Source: Atlantibacter subterraneus (GTDB lineage Bacteria > Pseudomonadota > Gammaproteobacteria > Enterobacterales > Enterobacteriaceae). From it: 64,000 nt of DNA. The stretch lies in NCBI RefSeq assembly GCF_007570865.1, contig NZ_VLPS01000005.1, positions 372,001 to 436,000 on the forward strand, in the 5' to 3' direction. This document shows, piece by piece, positions 46,605-57,770 of this stretch; positions within the stretch are counted from its first letter, which is position 1, and each line of letters opens with the position of its first letter. The notes below the pieces were generated by a model. It had not been told where the DNA came from. It ran no database searches and worked only from the letters and a program-made list of their open reading frames with translations. A program made the translations under genes and the position numbers.

Positions 46605-47003
46605 ATGACCTGGGAATACGCGCTAATTGGGTTAGTGGTCGGTATCATCGTCGGTGCCGTCGCAATGCGCTTTGGTAATCGTAAATTACGTCAGCAACAG
46701 GCCCTCCAGTACGAGCTGGAAAAAAACAAGGCGGAACTGGAAGAGTACCGCGAAGAACTGGTGAGCCATTTCGCCCGCAGCGCCGAACTGCTGGACAACA
46801 TGGCCCACGACTATCGCCAGCTGTATCAGCACATGGCGAAAAGCTCCAGCAGCCTGCTGCCGGAAATGTCAGCGGAGTCCAACCCGTTCCGCAATCGCCT
46901 GGCAGAGTCCGAAGCCGGTAACGATCAGGCCCCGGTGCAGATGCCGCGCGATTATTCCGAAGGCGCATCCGGTCTACTGCGCAACGGCGCGAAACGCGAT
47001 TAA
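46605..47003 (+). CDS. zapG: ZapG (YhcB), inner-membrane envelope/division protein
   Basis: 132 residues: one N-terminal membrane helix (YALIGLVVGIIVGAVAMRF) then a coiled coil (LQYELEKNKAELEEYREELVSHFARSAELLDNMA) and a disordered tail, as in E. coli YhcB. It interacts with division and elongation proteins and influences envelope synthesis. ATG 46605 with GGGAGATG upstream is chosen over an earlier in-frame start at 46548. A terminator follows. Confidence 0.96.
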   Translation: MTWEYALIGLVVGIIVGAVAMRFGNRKLRQQQALQYELEKNKAELEEYREELVSHFARSAELLDNMAHDYRQLYQHMAKSSSSLLPEMSAESNPFRNRLAESEAGNDQAPVQMPRDYSEGASGLLRNGAKRD

Positions 47004-47025
47004 TCGCTACACAGCATTTTTTCCT

Positions 47026-47056
47026 CAGGGCGCGATATTCGCGCCCTGTTTTTTTG
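47026..47056 (+). terminator. Terminator after zapG
   Basis: CAGGGCGC (47026-47033) pairs with GCGCCCTG (47041-47048), seven-base loop, then seven Ts. Confidence 0.9.
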
Positions 47057-47180
47057 TGCCTGACGTATAGTAAAGGATATCAATCGAAACAATGTCTCCA
47101 TTGTTACCCGTTCGGGAATTCAATAACATCGACACGTTTTGGGTGACATTTCTTATTCCAGGTTGCGAGAGCGAGCATTC

Positions 47181-48548
47181 ATGAAAAAACAAACCCTGTT
47201 GTTGAGTGCGTTAGCGTTAAGTGTCGGGTTATCTCTCTCGGCACCGAGTCAGGTAGCGGCGGCGATCCCGTCCCAGGTGCCGGGCCAGGCGGCGATCCCA
47301 AGCCTTGCCCCAATGCTGGAAAAAGTGCTGCCTGCGGTGGTCAGCGTGCAGGTTGAAGGCACCGCCACCCAGAGCCAGAAAGTCCCGGAAGAGTTGAAGA
47401 AATTCTTCGGTGAGGAGCTGCCCGATCAACCTGCGCAGCCGTTTGAAGGCCTGGGCTCTGGCGTCATTATCGACGCGGCCAAAGGCTATGTGCTGACCAA
47501 CAATCACGTCATTAATCAGGCGCAAAAAATCAGCGTTCAGCTCAATGATGGCCGCGAGTTCGACGCCAAACTGATCGGCGGCGACGATCAGAGCGATATC
47601 GCACTGCTGCAACTGCAAAACGCCACCAACCTGACACAAATTAAGGTTGCGGATTCCGATGCCCTGCGCGTCGGCGATTTTGCCGTAGCGGTCGGCAACC
47701 CCTTTGGTCTGGGGCAAACTGCCACCTCGGGGATTATCTCCGCACTGGGCCGTAGCGGGCTCAATCTGGAAGGGCTGGAAAACTTCATTCAGACCGACGC
47801 CTCAATTAACCGCGGCAACTCCGGCGGCGCGCTGCTGAATCTTAACGGTGAGCTGATCGGCATTAACACTGCGATCCTTGCGCCGGGCGGCGGTAGCGTC
47901 GGTATCGGCTTCGCCATTCCGAGCAATATGGCGCAAACCCTGGCGACCCAGCTGATTCAGTCCGGCGAAATCAAACGCGGCCTGTTAGGCATTAAAGGCA
48001 CCGAGATGAGCGCGGATCTGGCAAAAGCCTTTAATCTCAACGTTCAGCGCGGCGCATTCGTCAGCGAAGTGTTGCCGAATTCCGGCTCGGCGAAGGCCGG
48101 GATTAAATCCGGCGACGTGATCGTCAGCCTGAACGGCAAAACCCTGAGTAGCTTTGCCGAGCTGCGCTCACGCATCGCCACCACCGCACCGGGCACCAAA
48201 GTTAAATTAGGATTACTGCGCGACGGGAAGCCGTTGGATGTGGAAGTGACGCTGGATAAAAGCACCTCGTCTTCCGCCAGCGCCGATATGATTATCCCGG
48301 CCCTGCAGGGCGCGACGCTGAGCGACGGCCAGCTGAAAGATGGCACCAAAGGCGTCACCATCGAAAATGTCGAGAAAGGCAGCGCGGCGGCGCAGGCTGG
48401 CTTGCATAAAGATGATGTGATTATTGGCGTCAACAGCGATCGCGTCAGCACCATCGCTGAGATGCGCAAACTGATGGAATCCAAACCGTCCGTTATCGCG
48501 CTGCACATCGTGCGCGGCAACGACAGCATCTATCTGCTGCTGCGTTAA
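47181..48548 (+). CDS. degQ: DegQ, periplasmic serine endoprotease/chaperone
   Basis: HtrA-family protease that degrades unfolded periplasmic proteins and assembles into cages. The product has 455 residues. Signal peptide 1-27 (MKKQTLLLSALALSVGLSLS...VAA). The catalytic triad is His109 (NNHV), Asp139 (SDIALL) and Ser214 (GNSGGALL). PDZ1 (about 255-345) and PDZ2 (about 360-450) follow. ATG 47181 is chosen because the signal peptide begins there. degS lies 92 bases downstream. Confidence 0.98.
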   Translation: MKKQTLLLSALALSVGLSLSAPSQVAAAIPSQVPGQAAIPSLAPMLEKVLPAVVSVQVEGTATQSQKVPEELKKFFGEELPDQPAQPFEGLGSGVIIDAAKGYVLTNNHVINQAQKISVQLNDGREFDAKLIGGDDQSDIALLQLQNATNLTQIKVADSDALRVGDFAVAVGNPFGLGQTATSGIISALGRSGLNLEGLENFIQTDASINRGNSGGALLNLNGELIGINTAILAPGGGSVGIGFAIPSNMAQTLATQLIQSGEIKRGLLGIKGTEMSADLAKAFNLNVQRGAFVSEVLPNSGSAKAGIKSGDVIVSLNGKTLSSFAELRSRIATTAPGTKVKLGLLRDGKPLDVEVTLDKSTSSSASADMIIPALQGATLSDGQLKDGTKGVTIENVEKGSAAAQAGLHKDDVIIGVNSDRVSTIAEMRKLMESKPSVIALHIVRGNDSIYLLLR

Positions 48549-48560
48549 CGGTTTTGCTCA

Positions 48561-48590
48561 CGGACATCACACCGGCGCGTGTGATGTCCG
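48561..48590. other. Perfect 12-bp stem-loop between degQ and degS
   Basis: CGGACATCACAC (48561-48572) pairs exactly with GTGTGATGTCCG (48579-48590) around a six-base loop. No T-run follows. It could be an RNA stability or attenuation element, or a protein-binding site near the degS promoter. Confidence 0.6.
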
Positions 48591-48640
48591 CTAATCTCAT
48601 GGTATGCTGCCCCGGTCTCCCTGCTAACTAACGTTTACCC

Positions 48641-49705
48641 ATGTTTCTGAAGCTTTTACGGCCCGTCTTTCTTGGACTGATTGTCGCTGCGCTTTTGCTG
48701 GCGCTGATGCCGTCATTACGCAAAAACGACGCCGAATTGACGCCTGCGTATAACAGCGCAGATGACACGCCGCTGAGCTATAACTCGGCGGTGCGCCGCG
48801 CCGCGCCTGCGGTGGTGAACGTCTATAACCGTGGCGTCAGCAACGGTGGGCGTAATCAGCTTGAAATCCGTACCCTGGGTTCCGGGGTGATCATGGATCA
48901 GCGCGGCTATATCCTTACCAATAAACACGTGATTAACGATGCTGACCAGATCATCGTCGCGTTGCAGGATGGACGAGTATTTGAAGCGCTGCTGGTCGGC
49001 TCCGACAGCCTGACCGATCTGGCAGTGTTAAAAATCAACGCCACCTCGCTGCCGATTATTCCCATCAACGGTAAACGCATGCCGCATATCGGCGACGTGG
49101 TGATGGCGATTGGCAACCCCTACAACCTCGGGCAGACCATTACCCAGGGGATTATCAGCGCCACCGGGCGTATTGGCCTTAACCCGTCTGGTCGACAAAG
49201 TTTCCTGCAAACTGATGCCTCGATTAACCACGGCAACTCCGGCGGCGCGCTGGTCAACTCGCTCGGCGAGTTAATGGGCATCAACACCCTGTCATTTGAT
49301 AAAAGCAACGACGGCGAAACGCCGGAAGGGATCGGCTTTGCGATCCCCACCCAGTTGGCGACCAAAATTATGGATAAGCTGATCCGCGATGGCCGCGTTA
49401 TTCGTGGCTATATCGGTATTGGCGGGCGGGAAATCTCGCCGATGCACGCCCCGGCGGCAGGCATCGATCAGATCCAGGGAATTATCGTTAATGAAGTGAC
49501 CCCGGACGGCCCGGCGGCGCATGCCGGTGTTCAGGTCAACGACGTGATTGTCTCGGTAAATAACAAACCCGCCATTTCGGCGCTGGAAACCATGGACCAG
49601 GTGGCGGAAATTCGCCCTGGCTCGGTGATTCCGGTGGTGGTGATGCGTGATGATAAGCAACTCACGCTGCAGGTCACCGTTCAGGAATACCCGGCAACCA
49701 ACTGA
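48641..49705 (+). CDS. degS: DegS, site-1 protease of the sigma-E response
   Basis: Inner-membrane-anchored HtrA protease that senses C-termini of misfolded porins through its PDZ domain and makes the first cut in anti-sigma factor RseA. The product has 354 residues, one less than E. coli. The N-terminal anchor is residues 4-23; triad His96 (TNKHVI), Asp126 (LTDLAVL) and Ser200 (HGNSGGAL); one PDZ domain (about 255-350). The ribosome-binding site is weak, as in E. coli. Confidence 0.98.
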   Translation: MFLKLLRPVFLGLIVAALLLALMPSLRKNDAELTPAYNSADDTPLSYNSAVRRAAPAVVNVYNRGVSNGGRNQLEIRTLGSGVIMDQRGYILTNKHVINDADQIIVALQDGRVFEALLVGSDSLTDLAVLKINATSLPIIPINGKRMPHIGDVVMAIGNPYNLGQTITQGIISATGRIGLNPSGRQSFLQTDASINHGNSGGALVNSLGELMGINTLSFDKSNDGETPEGIGFAIPTQLATKIMDKLIRDGRVIRGYIGIGGREISPMHAPAAGIDQIQGIIVNEVTPDGPAAHAGVQVNDVIVSVNNKPAISALETMDQVAEIRPGSVIPVVVMRDDKQLTLQVTVQEYPATN

Positions 49706-49711
49706 CAGGTG

Positions 49712-49747
49712 AAAAAAAACCGGAACTCACGTTCCGGTTTTGCTTTC
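49712..49747. terminator. Bidirectional terminator between degS and mdh
   Basis: AAACCGGAAC (49717-49726) pairs with GTTCCGGTTT (49731-49740) with a four-base loop; A-run and T-rich flanks suit both converging genes. Confidence 0.9.
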
Positions 49748-49761
49748 TTAACCCGCGACGA

Positions 49762-51593
<1,832 letters not shown>

Positions 51594-51941
51594 GCTTTCA
51601 CTATAACCGCCGCGCCTGCGGCGGTTATCGCTTCTGTTACGTCCCCGGAACGCCCTTCTACCGTCAAACGTTACAACCTCATTACATCTCATCTAAAAAG
51701 CACAAAACATCAAATTCACTTATCCCGCTGATTTTACTGGATTTGAATTTCTTAAAAGCACTAAAGGTGAATTTTTTATAACCACAGAGCATAAAAAGTC
51801 CGTTTCTGGAAACAAAGTTTCATTGTAAATAATTAGCGTGGTATTAATTTTTAGCGTGATTAGTGTATACTTGATTTTGTGATGAGGGTCACGAAATGAG
51901 ACCCCAAAGATAAAGATAAAAAATACGACGAGGTAACGATC
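51594..51941 (+). promoter_or_regulatory. argR-yhcN intergenic region
   Basis: 348 bases. ACCGCCGC/GCGGCGGT at about 51606-51626 is a hairpin after argR without a T-run. A -10-like TATACT lies at 51866-51871, and TGTGA-N6-TCACG at 51878-51893, a near-match to a CRP site, follows it where a bound protein would block transcription of yhcN. The stretch 51650-51840 is AT-rich with nothing I can name. Confidence 0.55.
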
Positions 51942-52205
51942 ATGAAAATCAAATCAACCGTAGCAACGTTAAGCCTGCTTTCAATGCTCTCCTTTGGTGC
52001 TTTTGCCGCAACGTCTATCGATGCGCAACAGGCCCAGGGTCGTCAGTCACTCGGCACCATCACTGTCTCTTCCGTGACCAGCTCACCAATGGACATGCGT
52101 GAAATGCTCGACCAGAAAGCGCAGGAAAAAGGCGCATCCGCCTACCGCGTTATCGAAGCGCACACCGGCGACGAATGGCACGCCACTGCCGAGCTGTACA
52201 AATAA
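51942..52205 (+). CDS. yhcN: YhcN, DUF1471 periplasmic stress protein
   Basis: 87 residues, as in E. coli YhcN: signal peptide 1-22 (MKIKSTVATLSLLSMLSFGAFA) and one YdgH/BhsA/McbA domain ending GASAYRVIEAHTGDEWHATAELYK. E. coli yhcN responds to cytoplasmic acid and peroxide. The gene is followed by a second copy (52299), so this is the first of a tandem pair. GAGGTAACG serves as ribosome-binding site. Confidence 0.95.
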   Translation: MKIKSTVATLSLLSMLSFGAFAATSIDAQQAQGRQSLGTITVSSVTSSPMDMREMLDQKAQEKGASAYRVIEAHTGDEWHATAELYK

Positions 52206-52239
52206 GCATTAACTCTGTTCACCTGCATAAATGAATCGA

Positions 52240-52278
52240 CCTGTGGTCCGTACAGTGCGTTCACCTGCCGACCACAGG
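52240..52278. other. Stem-loop between the two DUF1471 genes
   Basis: CCTGTGGTC (52240-52248) pairs with GACCACAGG (52270-52278) over a 21-base loop. It may limit read-through or stabilise the first gene's mRNA, setting unequal expression of the pair. Confidence 0.55.
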
Positions 52279-52298
52279 CACTAATCGAGGAAACGACT

Positions 52299-52565
52299 AT
52301 GAAAACTAAATTTACCCTTGCCGCAGTTACTCTGGCTTCCCTGATGGCTTTCGGTGCTAACGCCGCGGTACAACAAGTTAGCGCACAGGATGCCCAAAAC
52401 CTGCAATCCATGGGCACTATCTCTGTTGCCCAGCACGGCAGCTCGCCGATGGATATGCGTGAAGCGCTGGCTGAAAAAGCCGATCAGAAAGGCGCGTCGG
52501 CTTACCGCGTGATCGAAGCACGTACCGGTGACACCTGGCACGCTACCGCAGAGCTGTATAAGTAA
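52299..52565 (+). CDS. Second YhcN-like DUF1471 protein
   Basis: 88 residues with signal peptide 1-22 (MKTKFTLAAVTLASLMAFGANA) and the same domain, SSPMDMREALAEKADQKGASAYRVIEARTGDTWHATAELYK. Its last 25 residues differ from the first copy only in a few places, while the signal peptide and domain start differ more. E. coli K-12 has one gene here, so this is a tandem duplication or an extra family member gained. GAGGAAACG precedes ATG. A terminator follows. Confidence 0.93.
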   Translation: MKTKFTLAAVTLASLMAFGANAAVQQVSAQDAQNLQSMGTISVAQHGSSPMDMREALAEKADQKGASAYRVIEARTGDTWHATAELYK

Positions 52566-52591
52566 GACCTCGTCGTCGTGTCCGACGACTT

Positions 52592-52617
52592 GCCCCAGTT
52601 CGCCTGGGGCTTTTTTC
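52592..52617. terminator. Terminator after the tandem yhcN genes
   Basis: GCCCCAG (52592-52598) pairs with CTGGGGC (52604-52610), five-base loop, six Ts after. Confidence 0.9.
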
Positions 52618-52619
52618 GG

Positions 52620-52898
52620 TCATGAAGAATGGCGAATATTGAAGCGGAGTTGGCCTTCCAACTCCTCTTCTGCTTCATCAAACAGCAAAATCAGCGCCCC
52701 AAACCGCCGACGGTTCTCTTCCGATAAGTGAACGAACTCGATCTCCAGCGGCAACGGCAAATACCCCTCCGTCACCACCTCCCATAAACTATCGAGATTA
52801 TTCACCTGCTGCTTCGTCAGCCCAAACATCCGGGTAAAATCGCGATAAAAATCCGCCTGATCGGTGATTTCATCAAAGTCAAAAGTGTAGATTTGCAT
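52620..52898 (-). CDS. yhcO: YhcO, barstar-family protein
   Basis: 92 residues with the barstar fold pattern: [27 protein letters not shown], then [25 protein letters not shown]. Barstar proteins inhibit secreted ribonucleases of the barnase type, but no barnase gene lies nearby, as in E. coli. Role unknown; it is conserved at this place. Confidence 0.93.
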   Translation of the reverse strand: MQIYTFDFDEITDQADFYRDFTRMFGLTKQQVNNLDSLWEVVTEGYLPLPLEIEFVHLSEENRRRFGALILLFDEAEEELEGQLRFNIRHSS

Positions 52899-52927
52899 TG
52901 GTCGTCACCCATCATTGTGGTCACCGG

Positions 52928-54382
52928 TTACAGTCCGCCGATATGCAGCGTTTTCACTTCCAGATACTCTTCCAGCCCCAGCACCGATCCTTCACGCCCC
53001 AGACCCGACTCTTTCACGCCGCCGAACGGTCCCAGCTCGGTCGAAACCGCACAGTCATTCACGCCGATCATCCCACTTTCCAACTGCGATGAGACGCGGA
53101 ATGCCCGCTGGAGATTCTGAGTATAGAAATAGGCGGCCAGGCCATACGGCGTATTGTTGGCGCGCTTGATCACCTCTTCTTCACTGCTGAAGCGGAAGCA
53201 GGCGGCCAGCGGCCCGAAGGTTTCTTCCTGGGCGAGCTTCATATCGTCGCTGGCGTCAATCAGTACCGTCGGCTGCCAGAAATTGCCGCCGAGTTCGTGG
53301 GCTTTACCGCCCGCCAGCACTTTTGCGCCTTTGGCGATGGCATCTTCCACGTGCTCGCGCACTTTATCCACGCCCGCTTTCTCAATCAGCGGCCCGACAA
53401 TCACGCCCTCTTCCAGGCCATTGCCGACTTTGAGTTGGTTCACCGCCTCGGCCAGTTGATTGACGAAGCGATCATACACGCCATCCTGAATAAAGAAGCG
53501 GTTGACGCTGACGCACACCTGCCCGGCGTTGCGGAATTTATTGGCGATCGCGCCTTTCACCGCTGCATCGATATCCGCGTCGTCGAACACGATATACGGC
53601 GCATTGCCCCCTAACTCCATGGAGACTTTTTTCATGGTTTCCGCCGCGTTGCGCACCAGGGTTTTGCCCACCGCCGTTGACCCGGTGAACGAAATTTTGC
53701 GCACCTCGTGGCTTTCCATAATCGCATCGCTGATTTCCGGCGTCTTACCGGCTACGGCGTTAAGCACGCCATCCGGAATGCCCGCCTTTTTCGCCAGTGC
53801 CAGCAGTGCGAACGCGCACAGTGGGGTGTTATTGGCGGGTTTGATCACGCCGGTACAGCCCGCAGCCAGCGCCGGACCGAGTTTGCGGGTCAGCATTGCC
53901 ATCGGGAAGTTCCACGGGGTGATGGCCGCCACCACGCCCACCGGTTCGCGGGTCGCCAGGATGCGCGAGCCGGGCTTGGCTGGAGGAATAATTTCGCCGT
54001 TAGCGCGTTTCGCCTCTTCGGCGAACCACTGGATAAAACTGGCCGCGTAGTCCACTTCGCCTTCCGCTTCTTTCAGCGGCTTACCCTGTTCCAGAGTCAT
54101 TAACCGCGCCAGCCAGCTTTTGTTTTCGTTAATCAGTTCAAACCAGCGATACAGCAAGGTAGAACGCTCTTTTGCCGTCTTTTCCCGCCAGGCCGGGAAT
54201 GCCTTGCTGGCTGCCGCGATAGCGGCCTGAGTCTCTTTCTTACCCGCTTTCGCCACTTTGGCAATGACTTCCCCCGTCGCCGGATTCAGTACGTCAAAGG
54301 TCTCGTCGGCCTGATGCCATTCGCCATTAACCAGATAGCCCGTCTTAAAGAATTCACTGTCCTGGAGTGCTTGTGTTGTCAT
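52928..54382 (-). CDS. NAD(P)-dependent succinate-semialdehyde dehydrogenase-like enzyme
   Basis: 484-residue aldehyde dehydrogenase of the GabD group. Catalytic Cys in FRNAGQVCVSVNRF, general-base Glu in SMELGGNAPYIVFDDADID, and cofactor motif FTGSTAVGKTLV. E. coli gabD is elsewhere and has no gene at this position, between yhcO and aaeB. It has its own short upstream region (54383-54434) and no partner gene, so the physiological substrate cannot be named. Succinate semialdehyde is the best guess from similarity; 4-aminobutyrate or aromatic-acid breakdown would both supply it. Confidence 0.85.
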   Translation of the reverse strand: MTTQALQDSEFFKTGYLVNGEWHQADETFDVLNPATGEVIAKVAKAGKKETQAAIAAASKAFPAWREKTAKERSTLLYRWFELINENKSWLARLMTLEQGKPLKEAEGEVDYAASFIQWFAEEAKRANGEIIPPAKPGSRILATREPVGVVAAITPWNFPMAMLTRKLGPALAAGCTGVIKPANNTPLCAFALLALAKKAGIPDGVLNAVAGKTPEISDAIMESHEVRKISFTGSTAVGKTLVRNAAETMKKVSMELGGNAPYIVFDDADIDAAVKGAIANKFRNAGQVCVSVNRFFIQDGVYDRFVNQLAEAVNQLKVGNGLEEGVIVGPLIEKAGVDKVREHVEDAIAKGAKVLAGGKAHELGGNFWQPTVLIDASDDMKLAQEETFGPLAACFRFSSEEEVIKRANNTPYGLAAYFYTQNLQRAFRVSSQLESGMIGVNDCAVSTELGPFGGVKESGLGREGSVLGLEEYLEVKTLHIGGL

Positions 54383-54434
54383 CGTTTCCTCCTGATGGAT
54401 GGTGCTTTTTTGGAACCTCGGCTAAGTATAGCTA

Positions 54435-54466
54435 CAAAAAAACCGACGCCCGGGCGTCGGTTTTTC
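54435..54466 (-). terminator. Terminator after aaeB
   Basis: AACCGACGC (54441-54449) pairs with GCGTCGGTT (54454-54462), four-base loop, with A-run and T-run flanks. It separates aaeB from the downstream dehydrogenase. Confidence 0.9.
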
Positions 54467-54483
54467 AGGCTGTGCGGCGGTCA

Positions 54484-56451
54484 TCAATTATCAGTCAGGG
54501 CATGCTGATATTTTCGCAGCATCGCGGTCAGCCGCTTCACCGACTCGGTGACCGACAGCGGCGCTTCCCAGACCTGCAATTTTTGCTGATAAATATCGAG
54601 CTCATCCAGCAGCTGCAAAAACGTCTGGTGGCGCTTATCGTCGCTGGAAGCCGATACCACCCGGTCAGCGGTGCGGCGCAGCTGACGGTGAAACGCCGAC
54701 AGATCGTCATTCTCGGGGATCGGTGCATCGCGCAGCCGCTGGTGGGCGATGATAAGGTTCAGCGCCAGGCGAAACTTAGCGATATCGCCAGGGAATTTGC
54801 TGAGCAGCAAAAACAGCTGTTGATACAGTGCCGGAAGATGGTTCTCTTTGCGCCGCGCCTTGTTGGTGGTCATGGAGGAAACCGCCGCCAGCATAAACCG
54901 GTTGAGCAAGGCCCGCCCGGTTTGCGCCTGTGAATTGTCGCGGATCAGCAGGATCACCATCATCGCCAGGAAGCAACCCACAATCTGGCCGAGGGCGCTG
55001 TCGAGAAAGCGGCTGAACTCAAAGGTCATCGGGTTATCCAGCACGATAATGTTGATGGTACTGGCCAGCGCGCCCAGCGAACCCAACCGCCGCTTTTGCA
55101 CTTCAATACCGATAAAGAACCCGAGCAGCGCCAGGCTAATGCACAGCAGCAGCATGCTCTGCTGAGTCGCGGGCAGCACGATCAGGAAGTAAAACGCCCC
55201 GAGCGGCAGCGCCGCCAGCGTGCCCAGCAAAAAATCCAGCGACACCATCCGCGGGTTAGGCAGGCGCATCGCCAGCGCCGTCACCACCGCGATCATCACC
55301 ATCGCGCCGCTGCCGGAGGTCCAGCCGGTCCACAGCCAGAACAGCGTGCCGAGCATGCAGGATACCGTGGTGCGCCAGAAGTTGATCATTGCGTGATGAC
55401 GCTCCGCCGAGGCCGCTTTCACCACCACTTCGCCTTCGAGGATTTCTTCCTCCACGGCACTGATGCGCGTATTACCGATTACCCCGCGCTTCAGCAGCAG
55501 AAAGCGCGTCGCCGCGCCCACCCAGCTATAGAGGGTGACCGGCGTATCGCGCTCGCCGGTCCAGGCCATTGCCCGACGGATAAATTTCAGACGCTTATGG
55601 ACATCCGCCACCGTTTCGACCGGCTCGCTGAAAAACTCGTGGTATTCCGGCGGCACCGCTTCCGGACGGGGGTTCTGGATCAGATAAGTTTCGCAGGCCT
55701 GGGTGATTAAGGTCAGGGAAAGCGTATTGATGGCTTTTAAGCGTTGGTTGGCGCGCGCCCAGCGCGACGATTCCATATTCAGGTTGCTGCGCATCCCTTC
55801 CAGCGCCGTGGTGCGGCGCACCAGGTTGCCCCAGGCTTTATCCACCACCTCGCTGTCGCCGTGGGCGATACACAGCTGCATCAGGCGATAATGATCCACC
55901 AGCAGCGCGTCCAGTTCGCGGTCGATTTCCTGCTTGATGGAGCGCGGGGAGAACAGCAGGTCGGCAGCAATGGCGCAGCAAATGCCAATCACAATCTCGC
56001 TGCAGCGCTCTACCGCGAACTGCGGCGTCAGCAGCGGCTCGGCCTGAACGGTGATAACGATAATTAACGCGGTATAGCCTGCCAGCCCCCATGCATAGGA
56101 GTTCTCGACTTTAACCAGTGAGGAGATCCAGGTGCAAAAACCGGCCCAGATACAGCACACCATCAGCATCACCACGGGCGCGCGGATCATCGCAATAATA
56201 ATAATCAGCGCGGCGATGCTGCCAATAAACGTCCCGACGATACGCAGCATCCCGCGATAGCGGATCGCCCCCGACCACGGCTCGCCGCCTGCGGCAAACG
56301 CCGGGCCTGCCGCCACAATCGCGGCGGTTAACACCGCCCAGCGCGGGGTTTCCAGCTGAAAATGGAAACCGATAAACAGCGCCAGCACGATGGCCGTAGC
56401 CAGTTTCAGCGCAAAACGAACGTGCTGCGGCGCAATGGAAAAAATACCCAT
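54484..56451 (-). CDS. aaeB: AaeB, aromatic carboxylic acid efflux pump
   Basis: Inner-membrane ArAE/FUSC-family transporter that expels p-hydroxybenzoate and related acids, relieving metabolic imbalance. ATG 56451 gives 655 residues, as in E. coli ([20 protein letters not shown]). Two blocks of membrane helices (about 10-160 and 370-500) with the FUSC motif [23 protein letters not shown], and large cytoplasmic parts. It starts four bases after aaeA stops. Confidence 0.96.
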   Translation of the reverse strand: MGIFSIAPQHVRFALKLATAIVLALFIGFHFQLETPRWAVLTAAIVAAGPAFAAGGEPWSGAIRYRGMLRIVGTFIGSIAALIIIIAMIRAPVVMLMVCCIWAGFCTWISSLVKVENSYAWGLAGYTALIIVITVQAEPLLTPQFAVERCSEIVIGICCAIAADLLFSPRSIKQEIDRELDALLVDHYRLMQLCIAHGDSEVVDKAWGNLVRRTTALEGMRSNLNMESSRWARANQRLKAINTLSLTLITQACETYLIQNPRPEAVPPEYHEFFSEPVETVADVHKRLKFIRRAMAWTGERDTPVTLYSWVGAATRFLLLKRGVIGNTRISAVEEEILEGEVVVKAASAERHHAMINFWRTTVSCMLGTLFWLWTGWTSGSGAMVMIAVVTALAMRLPNPRMVSLDFLLGTLAALPLGAFYFLIVLPATQQSMLLLCISLALLGFFIGIEVQKRRLGSLGALASTINIIVLDNPMTFEFSRFLDSALGQIVGCFLAMMVILLIRDNSQAQTGRALLNRFMLAAVSSMTTNKARRKENHLPALYQQLFLLLSKFPGDIAKFRLALNLIIAHQRLRDAPIPENDDLSAFHRQLRRTADRVVSASSDDKRHQTFLQLLDELDIYQQKLQVWEAPLSVTESVKRLTAMLRKYQHALTDN

Positions 56452-56455
56452 GGGA

Positions 56456-57388
56456 TTAACCAAATTCGCGCAGGCGGTGCATCAGGCGATTAAACGGCGA
56501 TGCGTTACGGTTATCCCGGTCGGCTTCGCCGGTAATCACCACGGTTGCCGTGGTGCCTGCCGGGAACAGATTACCGGTCTGTTCATCCAGACGAATACGT
56601 ACCGGCACGCGCTGGGCCAGACGCACCCATTCCAGGTTGGAATCCACCGACGCCATACCTTTGCCGTCGTTGCTGCTGCTGGCGTTGGTGACGCCCGCCG
56701 CGACGCTATCCACGGTGCCGTGCAGCACACGGTTGCTGCCAAGTGGCGTAATTTCCGCGCGGAAGCCAGGGCGCACGCCTTCCAGCTTGGTCTCTTCCAT
56801 ATAGGCCAGCACGTAGAACGAGTGCTGCTTAACCAGCGCCACGGCGGTCGAACCGCGGGTGATAAACTCCCCGGCGTAAACGTTGAGGTTGGTCACCCAG
56901 CCGTCAGCAGGCGCACGGATCACGGTACGTTCTAAATCCAGCTTCGCCAGGTCGCGGGTCGCTTGCGCGCGCGCCATCTGATGCAGCACGGTTTGCAGCA
57001 CGTTGTTGGACTGGTCGATCTCTTCGCGCGACATGGCCTGGATGCCCAGTTTATTACGGCGTCCGGCCTCACGACGTTTTTCAGCGGCCAGCGCCTGGTA
57101 ATAAGAGACATCCGCTTCGGCTTCGTCCAGCGCCTTCTGGTAGCGCGGCTGGTCAATGGTGAACAGCACCTGATCTTTTTTGACCAGTTGGTTATCGTGA
57201 ACCATGACCTGAGTAATCAGCCCGGCGACGTCGGGCGCGATGGCAACCACATCGGCGCTGAAACGCGCATCGCGCGTCCACGGCGATTCGGTGTAGTAAA
57301 CCCAGGCACGGAAGATGGCGACGAAGGCCAGCGCAACCAGCGCCAGCGTGATCGCCGTTCGGGATATTTTTCTTGTAAGTGCTTTCAC
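56456..57388 (-). CDS. aaeA: AaeA, membrane-fusion partner of AaeB
   Basis: Periplasmic adaptor of the AaeAB pump. GTG 57388 gives 310 residues, the E. coli length (E. coli begins MKTLIRK, here VKALTRK read as Met); AGGTTGAT precedes it, while a TTG five codons earlier is less likely. N-terminal membrane anchor ([19 protein letters not shown]), HlyD-type biotinyl-lipoyl and barrel motifs ([44 protein letters not shown]). Confidence 0.95.
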   Translation of the reverse strand: MKALTRKISRTAITLALVALAFVAIFRAWVYYTESPWTRDARFSADVVAIAPDVAGLITQVMVHDNQLVKKDQVLFTIDQPRYQKALDEAEADVSYYQALAAEKRREAGRRNKLGIQAMSREEIDQSNNVLQTVLHQMARAQATRDLAKLDLERTVIRAPADGWVTNLNVYAGEFITRGSTAVALVKQHSFYVLAYMEETKLEGVRPGFRAEITPLGSNRVLHGTVDSVAAGVTNASSSNDGKGMASVDSNLEWVRLAQRVPVRIRLDEQTGNLFPAGTTATVVITGEADRDNRNASPFNRLMHRLREFG

Positions 57389-57395
57389 ATCAACC

Positions 57396-57599
57396 TCAGA
57401 CAAATAAGCGCGATATCAGATAAAACAGGCAGCAATACAGCGCGGTATTAAACAATGCCGGATGCCAGACAAAATCATAGATCCCTGTCGGGGTCAGCAA
57501 ACGGCGCACCAGCCAGAAAATCGCCAGTGACAAAAGCAGCTCGAAGAATATCGGCGGAAAAGAGAGACCGAAAACCACGATAACCGGAAATAAACTCAT
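57396..57599 (-). CDS. aaeX: AaeX, small membrane protein of the aaeXAB operon
   Basis: 67 residues with two hydrophobic stretches ([29 protein letters not shown] and [18 protein letters not shown]), as in E. coli AaeX. It heads the aaeXAB operon; role unknown (DUF1656). Divergent from aaeR. Confidence 0.94.
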   Translation of the reverse strand: MSLFPVIVVFGLSFPPIFFELLLSLAIFWLVRRLLTPTGIYDFVWHPALFNTALYCCLFYLISRLFV

Positions 57600-57770
57600 A
57601 CGAACCTTGATTAGCGTGCAGGCGAATTAGTGATGGATAACCGGGTGCACAAAGTCAGGAAGGACTGTGGACGCGTGCGGGTTAGTTACCTCGTTAATAA
57701 TATATTAACGTAATTTATAATATGTCATCTATCATATGTGATCTAAATCACTTTTCACTCAGAGTGAACA
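57600..57770. promoter_or_regulatory. aaeX / aaeR divergent control region
   Basis: Contains three inverted repeats: CGTTAATA-ATA-TATTAACG at 57692-57710 (LysR-type A/T-rich dyad), TGTGA-N6-TCACT at 57737-57752 (CRP-like), and TTCACTC-A-GAGTGAA at 57754-57768, ending two bases before the aaeR start. AaeR should bind one of the dyads to activate aaeXAB and limit its own expression. Confidence 0.7.
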
